7,784 nt of DNA from Pseudomonadota bacterium. GTDB lineage: Bacteria > BMS3Abin14. The stretch's first letter is position 1; the number at the start of each line of letters is the position of its first letter. Position numbers and translations under genes: made by a program. This document shows, in pieces, positions 1 through 4,849 of this stretch. Under the pieces are notes generated by a model. It was given only the letters and a program-made list of their open reading frames with translations, did not search any database and had not been told where the DNA came from. Where the stretch lies: contig DAOVVW010000029.1 in assembly GCA_030636965.1 (NCBI GenBank), forward strand, positions 1-7,784, given 5' to 3'.

Positions 1-7
1 GTAGAAC

Positions 8-64
8 ATTAGAGCATTAGAAATTGGACATTGGAGAATGGAAATTAGAATTGTTAGTTGTAGC
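8..64. repeat. Degenerate heptanucleotide repeat block, ATTGGA/ATTAGA type
   Basis: Read from 16 in steps of seven, the sequence gives ATTAGAA, ATTGGAC, ATTGGAG, AATGGAA, ATTAGAA, TTGTTAG and TTGTAGC. A further ATTAGAG lies at 8-14, out of step by one base. The period is seven, which is not a multiple of three and so argues against coding. The repeats probably continue left of the window edge. Confidence 0.7.
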
Positions 65-67
65 TTT

Positions 68-98
68 AACTTTCAACCTTAAACTTTCAACTTTCAAC
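68..98. repeat. Heptanucleotide repeat block, AACTTTC type
   Basis: Successive heptads are AACTTTC (68), AACCTTA (75), AACTTTC (82), AACTTTC (89) and a partial AAC (96). That is about 4.4 copies with one degenerate unit. It has the same period as the neighbouring blocks but a different unit sequence. Confidence 0.8.
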
Positions 99-130
99 TG
101 ATAATGCACCACCCATCACGATTCAGGATA

Positions 131-179
131 TTGGACCTTGGATCTTGGATCAATTTACTTGGGTCATGGGTCATGGGAC
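131..179. repeat. Heptanucleotide repeat block, TTGGATC/ATGGGTC type
   Basis: Seven heptads lie in one unbroken phase: TTGGACC, TTGGATC, TTGGATC, AATTTAC, TTGGGTC, ATGGGTC and ATGGGAC. The unit drifts from TTGGATC to ATGGGTC along the block, with one strongly diverged copy in the middle. A short related pair, GTTACAG TTTACAG, follows at 226-239. Confidence 0.8.
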
Positions 180-254
180 CGATACCGGTGGCTCAAGAAC
201 GGATTATTCGACCTTCAGGTTATGGGTTACAGTTTACAGTAAATCTGTATACAA

Positions 255-292
255 TACGCCCTCATTCTAGCTTTACGCCCTCATTCGAGCTT
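255..292. repeat. 19-bp direct tandem duplication
   Basis: Two adjacent 19-base copies begin with TACGCCCTCATTC at 255 and 274. They differ at one base only (T268 against G287) and continue into AGCTT. The pair lies 75 to 112 bases before the first start codon. A tandem regulator-binding site is possible, as is simple repeat expansion like the blocks to the left; the sequence does not decide. Confidence 0.8.
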
Positions 293-312
293 TGGGTAAG
301 TGAAGCTTGAGA

Positions 313-351
313 CATAAGATACTATTGAGTTTGCGCCCATGGTGTCTTATG
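313..351 (+). promoter_or_regulatory. Leader hairpin / inverted repeat just before the first ribosome binding site
   Basis: CATAAGATAC (313-322) pairs with GTGTCTTATG (342-351), giving ten base pairs including one T-G wobble, around a 19-nt loop. The right arm ends one base before the likely Shine-Dalgarno AGGTGG (353-358). As RNA it could affect ribosome access; as DNA it could be a dyad operator. There is no T-run, so it is not a terminator. A stem of this length can arise by chance, so the functional call is tentative. Confidence 0.4.
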
Positions 352-366
352 CAGGTGGTATGATAG

Positions 367-936
367 ATGAAAATAACCTGTGACAGCTGTCGTACTATAT
401 ATCAGATAGCGGATGAAAGGATTCCTTCGGGAGGAGCCAGGGCCAACTGCCCGAGCTGCGGCCATCAGATTGTAATACCTGGTGGGAAGCCACAAAGTGG
501 AAAATCATCCAGCTTCCTTACTGAAAAATCCCAGGCGGACTTCGGGCAGACAATATCCTATGATTTTCAGCAGCTGGATCAGGACAGTGCCGAGATCTCT
601 GCACTTCTGAGGAAGGTTTCCCAGGAAGATCCCTATCTGACAGAAGGTGTGCAGTATGAGCTGAAGGATACAAAGACGGGAGAGGTTTTCAAAGTATCCG
701 AATCCAGGCTTGTCCTCGGCAGGAGCGGGGCCGATATAAGCGTGAACGATCCGGAAGTCTCCCGTAAGCATTGCCTGGTCAGAATTTACGGTGATTATCT
801 TGTTATCATCGATCAGGACAGCACTAACGGTACCTTCTACATGGGAAAGAGAGTCATGACTGCTAAACTTGCCTTCGGCGATACTTTCACAATCGGTAAC
901 ACCACATTTCTGGCTGTTGTCCAGGGGGGCAACTGA
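367..936 (+). CDS. Zinc-ribbon (MJ0042-type) and FHA domain protein
   Basis: A predicted cytoplasmic phosphothreonine-binding adaptor of 189 residues. The N-terminus has two Cys pairs, C5/C8 and C28/C31, spaced as in the MJ0042 zinc-ribbon family that often caps regulatory proteins of delta-type proteobacteria. A low-complexity, Ser/Gln-rich linker (about 40-95) leads to an FHA domain (about 97-189). FHA hallmarks are visible: G118-R119, S132 followed by H135, and N154-G155-T156. These are the residues that contact phosphopeptide in the family, so the domain looks functional. There is no membrane segment or signal peptide. The ATG is preceded by AGGTGG at 353-358 with 8 nt spacing. It is the first gene of the operon, with the HD-GYP gene starting 29 nt after its stop. 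No Ser/Thr kinase is encoded in the window, so the phosphorylated partner is unknown. Domain calls are firm; the role is inferred. Confidence 0.93.
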   Translation: MKITCDSCRTIYQIADERIPSGGARANCPSCGHQIVIPGGKPQSGKSSSFLTEKSQADFGQTISYDFQQLDQDSAEISALLRKVSQEDPYLTEGVQYELKDTKTGEVFKVSESRLVLGRSGADISVNDPEVSRKHCLVRIYGDYLVIIDQDSTNGTFYMGKRVMTAKLAFGDTFTIGNTTFLAVVQGGN

Positions 937-965
937 AGCCCACAGGGTTTCTCTGAGGTCTATTT

Positions 966-2354
966 ATGGGTGACCAGTCGGAACTGAATATCACTGGTGG
1001 TACTGATCCCTCCAGCAGTTCGAAGAGGAGAAGAAGGGGTTTTCTCCAGGCTTTGCCCATCCAATCGATATCACTTCGCTGGAAGGTAGCGCTCTCCTTT
1101 TCTATCCTCCTGATTCTTGTGGCCGGTACGGTTGCCATGGCACTGGTACGTTATGAATGGATCTTCCTTTCCAAGGAAGCAGAAAAAAGAGCTGATCTGC
1201 TGGCGGTAAACCTTGCTGTCAACGCCAGGGACCCCATACTTGTCCAGGATGAGATGCGTTTTGGCACGATTGTAGAATCCATAATGATGGAGGAAGATGT
1301 CAAATATGCCTTCTTACTGGATAACAGGATGGAGGTTGTCTACCATTCTGACGCAAATAAGATAGGTGAGGTGTTTGCAGGAGGTATCCCCAAAACCGGG
1401 AAGAGTGTCATCCAGAAGGTTGTGGACATCGAAGTTGAAGGAGTCATGGTAGGCACCGCTGTAGTTGGACTTGGCGCAGACCACATCCACAGCGCCATGG
1501 TAACGACAATTATCGGTGCCCTGGTGCCCTTACTTGTCGGAACAGTACTTGGTGTTCTGGGGATATTTTTCCTGGCGGGTATCCATGTCAAAAAGATTGA
1601 AAGCCTGGATATGGCTGTTCAGGCCCTCGGTGCCGGAAACCTGTTCATCGAAGTGGATGTCAAAAGTCAGGATGAGGTAGGGAGATTGGCCGCTCATTTC
1701 AATGAGATGGTTGGAATGCTCAATAAGGCCCGCCAACAGGTTCTCAAAAACTTCACAGAAACGGTAAATGCTCTTGCCGCAACGGTAGAGGCGAAGGATG
1801 CATATACCAAGGGGCACTGTGAAAGGGTAGCGCTGATTTCAAACGCCATTGCGCAGCGAGTAGGCATGAACGAGTCCGCCATGAAAGATCTGGCCATGGC
1901 AGCCATTCTCCACGATATCGGTAAAATTGGTGTCGAGGGAGATATCATAAGCAAGCTGGGACCCCTTGATGACGTGGAAGTAGACAATATGAAGCATCAC
2001 CCTGTGATCGGAGCGAGGATCCTCAGTCCCCTTTCCACCCTTGGGAGGGTGAGCCTCTATGTAAAACACCACCATGAGCACTACGACGGGACCGGGTATC
2101 CATCTGGTCTGAGGGGTGAGGTGATTCCGCTGCCGTCGAGGATTATTCACCTGGTGGATGCCTATGACGCGATGACATCCAACCGCCCATACAGGCATGC
2201 ATTATCACCCGGAGAAGCTGTTGAGCGGATCAAGGAGGGCGAGGGCTTCCAGTTCGATCCCGAACTGGTGGAGGTGTTCCTAAAGCTTGAAAGCGAGGGT
2301 GTGATAGCCCATATCTACGATGAGGTAGTGAGATCAGAACCGGGCTTGTCATAA
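966..2354 (+). CDS. Membrane sensor with HAMP and HD-GYP c-di-GMP phosphodiesterase domains
   Basis: Predicted to hydrolyse cyclic-di-GMP in response to an extracytoplasmic signal. It has 462 residues. A basic N-terminus (KRRRR at 20-24) precedes membrane segment 1 (about 41-61). An extracytoplasmic domain of roughly 115 residues follows, of single-Cache/PAS-like size, then membrane segment 2 (about 180-206), a HAMP linker (about 206-255) and HD-GYP (about 257-455). HD-GYP hallmarks are intact: GH at 283-284, the HD pair H316-D317 within HDIGK, HHP at 344-346, HHHEH at 368-372, GYP at 377-379, and the VDAYDAMTSNRPYR signature at 397-410. All metal-ligand positions I can recognise are present, so catalysis is expected. 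The ATG at 966 has GAGG at 955-958 with 7 nt spacing. The signal ligand cannot be read from the sequence. No GGDEF cyclase or PilZ receptor lies in the window. Confidence 0.95.
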   Translation: MGDQSELNITGGTDPSSSSKRRRRGFLQALPIQSISLRWKVALSFSILLILVAGTVAMALVRYEWIFLSKEAEKRADLLAVNLAVNARDPILVQDEMRFGTIVESIMMEEDVKYAFLLDNRMEVVYHSDANKIGEVFAGGIPKTGKSVIQKVVDIEVEGVMVGTAVVGLGADHIHSAMVTTIIGALVPLLVGTVLGVLGIFFLAGIHVKKIESLDMAVQALGAGNLFIEVDVKSQDEVGRLAAHFNEMVGMLNKARQQVLKNFTETVNALAATVEAKDAYTKGHCERVALISNAIAQRVGMNESAMKDLAMAAILHDIGKIGVEGDIISKLGPLDDVEVDNMKHHPVIGARILSPLSTLGRVSLYVKHHHEHYDGTGYPSGLRGEVIPLPSRIIHLVDAYDAMTSNRPYRHALSPGEAVERIKEGEGFQFDPELVEVFLKLESEGVIAHIYDEVVRSEPGLS

Positions 2355-3250
2355 CAGTACTGATCGTTTTTCTCCCGGTATGGTCAGGCTGTGTGTTAAC
2401 GGGTTCAGATTTGAACGTTAAGACAGAGTGCATGCGGATCGTGAGACTCTCCTCTTCTGGAGAGCATAAGGCCTCTGTTGATTCCCTTGCGGCACTGAAA
2501 AGAAAAGGTGGTGACTGCCCTGACAGCACTTCAAGGGCGGAGAAAGCTTCAAGATCAAGGCTTGAGGCGGCGGATTCCTTCGTCAGGCTGGCCATGAAAC
2601 AGAAAAAGAACGGTGATCTTAAGGCGGCCCGGGGGAGTCTTGAAGAAGCCCTGGAGGTCTATCCGCGGTATTACTGGGTCCAAAAACTTCTCAGGGGAGT
2701 TGAAAAGTCCATGATCGCCGAGACGGAAAGTTTCCTTAGCGAAGCCCATTATCTGGAGTCGGTGAACGATCCTGAGGCAGCCAGAAACAGGCTTGAGCAG
2801 GCAGCCATGCTCTATCCAGCGGATGAAGAGATAAAATCCCAGATAACCAGGATTGACAGGGTGATCGAGGAAAACAACGCCAGGGCTGAGGCGGCCGAGA
2901 GGCGCAGCATATTACAGGCTGATATTGATAGAGCAACCGGAGAGTTAAATGCGGCCCGCAAAGCTGAACAGGACGGTAAGCTGGATGATTCCGCATATTA
3001 CATTTCCCAGGCACTCATAATTATTCCCCGGGATGTTCCGCTCCACGGTGAAATAGTTGAATATGCCCAGCTTATCGGGATGAGGTCCTTTTCCACCGGT
3101 CGTCTGCGTCAGGCCAGGGAGGTTTGGCGTCTGGCCCGGGTAGCGGATCCCGATAATGAAAAACTTCGGAAATATCTCCATGAAGTAGAATACCGCATCG
3201 AGAATCTTGAGAAGATTCAACGGAGTGGAGGCAGCATTGACATCCAGTGA
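2333..3250 (+). CDS. TPR-like repeat lipoprotein, probable non-canonical ATC start
   Basis: Predicted lipid-anchored scaffold protein. The frame is open from 2324 (TGA at 2321-2323). The first canonical start is GTG 2393, giving 285 residues, but the 20 codons just before it encode an Arg, a hydrophobic run (LVITVLIVFLPVW) and then Ser-Gly-Cys, a type II lipoprotein signal. I place the start at ATC 2333, with GAGG at 2322-2325 and 7 nt spacing, giving 305 residues with Cys20 as the lipidation site. ATG, GTG and TTG are absent from the frame between 2324 and 2393; ATA 2351 and CTG 2360 are the other possibilities. Trp at -3 of the lipobox is atypical. In GTG numbering, four TPR-like helical pairs lie near 62-105, 110-155, 182-228 and 229-275, each with an A-x-L-Y/I-P or A-D-P turn. 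Charged helices near 155-190 may form a coiled coil. No enzymatic motif is seen. The extended form overlaps the HD-GYP gene by 22 nt, matching the overlaps further down the operon. Confidence 0.8.
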   Translation: MRTGLVITVLIVFLPVWSGCVLTGSDLNVKTECMRIVRLSSSGEHKASVDSLAALKRKGGDCPDSTSRAEKASRSRLEAADSFVRLAMKQKKNGDLKAARGSLEEALEVYPRYYWVQKLLRGVEKSMIAETESFLSEAHYLESVNDPEAARNRLEQAAMLYPADEEIKSQITRIDRVIEENNARAEAAERRSILQADIDRATGELNAARKAEQDGKLDDSAYYISQALIIIPRDVPLHGEIVEYAQLIGMRSFSTGRLRQAREVWRLARVADPDNEKLRKYLHEVEYRIENLEKIQRSGGSIDIQ

Positions 3251-3524
3251 CTTTGACAAATTCGTCCGCTCAGCAAGAGAGGTTCTTTCCGATTACGGTA
3301 CGGACTATGCTATCGGTGCTATCCGGGGGTTGGCGGTTCGGAATATGCTCTCCGTAAGGCTGCCGGCCACAACGCCAGGGTTTTATCCGATAGTTAAGGT
3401 GCATTCGCATGCCCTTGAGGATCTTGAAGAGTTATTTTATTCTTATCTTGAGTCTGCCGAGATTGAGGATAGTGAGGACGTTATTAATAAATTAGTGGAG
3501 GAGAGAGTTTGGGAAGAGATCTGA
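3237..3524 (+). CDS. Small uncharacterised protein (95 residues)
   Basis: I do not recognise this protein. The preferred start is TTG 3237, preceded by TGGAGG (3226-3231) at 5 nt spacing. An upstream in-frame TTG at 3207 would give 105 residues but has no comparable ribosome site and a deeper overlap. The protein is soluble-looking, with no membrane segment, signal peptide or Cys. It has an N-terminal helical stretch (about 3-20), a central part with R-LPATTPGFYP (41-51) and a His pair H56/H58. An acidic helical tail (about 60-95) is rich in Glu and Asp and ends EERVWEEI. It overlaps the lipoprotein gene by 14 nt and the peptidase gene by 16 nt, so translational coupling is likely. The context suggests a partner of the envelope proteins on either side, but that is inference only. 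Confidence 0.75.
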   Translation: MTSSDFDKFVRSAREVLSDYGTDYAIGAIRGLAVRNMLSVRLPATTPGFYPIVKVHSHALEDLEELFYSYLESAEIEDSEDVINKLVEERVWEEI

Positions 3525-4849
3525 GAAGATCCGGGAGGCGCGGTGTCAGGGTCGTGAACTCCGGTGAGAGAAGAAGAACGCCGGTAAGGATCCGTTATCT
3601 CCTCCTCCTTTTCGCAAGTCTGGTACTGATGTGGGTCAGCACTCCCGAGCCAGGAACGGATAAGTCAGACCTGCCCGAAAACAGATCAGAAATTACAGAT
3701 GAAATGGTTCCGGTCAAAAGCAGTCTCGACCCCCCCATCGTGCCTGAGATCAGGGTAGGGCGTATAAAAAGGGGTGACACTCTGTATGGGATACTCAGTG
3801 AACTGGGGATTGACGACGTATCCATTATGAATTTGGCAACAGCCGATGTGGAGGACGTTAACCTCTCAAGACTGGTAGCCGGAAAAACATACAAGGTCAT
3901 CACGGTTGATGATCAGGTTGTGGAATATCAATACGAGCCGGACGATACCAGGATCGTCAGTATATTGTTCGGTGACTCTGAACCCGACGTGCGGGTGTCC
4001 AGCATACCCTACGAAATAGAGACGCTGTCCCTTTCCGGGACGATAGAAGGCTCCCTTTTCAGAGCCGTTGAGAAAATAGGAGAAAAGCCGTCTCTTGCCC
4101 TCGATCTTTCGGAGATATTCGCATGGCAGATAGACTTTTTCAGGGATCTGCGAAAAGGTGATACGTTCACCGTCCTGCTGGAAAAAGTCTATCGGGATGG
4201 TAAATTAGTGAGGTACGGTGACATATTGGCTGCGAAGTTTATCAATTCGGGCAAGAAATACTCGGCTATCCTGTTTTCTGGAAGCGATAGCAGGAGTGAT
4301 TACTTCGACTGGGAGGGAGGGAGTCTGAGAAAACAATTTCTCAAGGCACCGCTTAGATTCCGACGCATAAGTTCCGGTTATACCGGCAGAAGGCTTCACC
4401 CTGTTACCGGAAGGATAGTTGCCCATAGGGGGATAGACTATGCCGCCCCGGCCAGGACACCGGTTCAATCCATCGGTGACGGAAAGATCGTTCTCAAGAA
4501 GAAGGACAGTGTAAACGGCAGGATCCTGAAAGTGAGGCATAATTCGGTCTATTCAAGCGCCTACGCCCACCTGAGATCTTTCGCATCCGGCATGAAGGTC
4601 GGCACCAGGGTCAGGCAGGGACAGGTAATAGGATACGTTGGTACATCCGGTAGAGCTACGGGACCTCACTTGCATTTTGCCATGTATCGCAATGGACGAT
4701 ATATAAATCCCAGGTTGGTGAAAGTTCCCAGGGCTTCTATTCTGACAGGGAAAGAGTTGGAAACTTTTAGATTAATCAGGGATGACAGAGATGCACTGCT
4801 CAAAGAGGCCGGAACGCATGAAATGGTTCTAAGGGAGGCCGGCAGGTGA
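3509..4849 (+). CDS. Membrane-anchored M23 peptidoglycan endopeptidase, MepM/OapA/Csd3-like
   Basis: Predicted zinc metallo-endopeptidase that cuts peptide cross-links in peptidoglycan, with 446 residues. A basic cytoplasmic N-terminus (about 1-28) precedes a membrane anchor (about 29-44) with no clear cleavage site, then a periplasmic linker. An OapA/LysM-like domain (about 83-135, containing IKRGDTLYGILSELG) and a Csd3/MepM-type middle domain (about 172-256) come next. The M23 domain (about 285-402) carries H306-x3-D310, catalytic His H354 in AYAHL, and H387-L-H389 in GPHLHF. H306, D310 and H389 are the expected zinc ligands, so the enzyme should be active. LytM-factor homologues lacking these residues act only as activators; this one is not of that kind. 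The start is TTG 3509 with GGAGGAG at 3497-3503, 5 nt away; GTG 3554 is an in-frame alternative that keeps the anchor. The gene overlaps its upstream neighbour by 16 nt and its downstream neighbour by 4 nt. Confidence 0.93.
   Translation: MGRDLRRSGRRGVRVVNSGERRRTPVRIRYLLLLFASLVLMWVSTPEPGTDKSDLPENRSEITDEMVPVKSSLDPPIVPEIRVGRIKRGDTLYGILSELGIDDVSIMNLATADVEDVNLSRLVAGKTYKVITVDDQVVEYQYEPDDTRIVSILFGDSEPDVRVSSIPYEIETLSLSGTIEGSLFRAVEKIGEKPSLALDLSEIFAWQIDFFRDLRKGDTFTVLLEKVYRDGKLVRYGDILAAKFINSGKKYSAILFSGSDSRSDYFDWEGGSLRKQFLKAPLRFRRISSGYTGRRLHPVTGRIVAHRGIDYAAPARTPVQSIGDGKIVLKKKDSVNGRILKVRHNSVYSSAYAHLRSFASGMKVGTRVRQGQVIGYVGTSGRATGPHLHFAMYRNGRYINPRLVKVPRASILTGKELETFRLIRDDRDALLKEAGTHEMVLREAGR

Larger units (their letters stand above)
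1..366. other. Non-coding leader region rich in short tandem repeats
   Basis: I see no credible gene in this stretch. A 68-codon open frame from 104 to 310 runs straight through the repeat blocks and looks accidental. The region holds period-7 repeat blocks in its first 240 bases, a 19-bp tandem duplication at 255-292 and a hairpin at 313-351. The operon promoter must lie here or further left, but no convincing sigma70 or sigma54 motif pair stands out. The composition is visibly more A+T-rich and lower in complexity than the genes that follow. Confidence 0.8.

Noticed and set aside
226..255. Possible sigma70 promoter, GTTACA then TACAAT with 18 nt spacing
   Set aside because: The -35 match is only 4 of 6 and lies inside a GTTACAG/TTTACAG heptad pair, so the resemblance may come from the repeat. 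A second pair, TTGGGT/TAAGAT at 292-320, is no better.
293..308. Possible sigma54 promoter (GG ... GC) before the FHA gene
   Set aside because: The GG and GC elements are one base off the required spacing and the flanks do not match the TGGCAC/TTGC consensus.
104..310. 68-codon open frame on the + strand in the leader
   Set aside because: It is formed by the period-7 repeats and the 19-bp duplication, has no ribosome binding site and shows no protein-like pattern.
1..366. CRISPR array
   Set aside because: The repeats are 7 bp in immediate tandem with no spacers, and no cas gene is present.
1839..2198. 119-codon minus-strand frame within the HD-GYP gene
   Set aside because: The plus strand here encodes unmistakable HD-GYP catalytic motifs; the reverse frame is a shadow.
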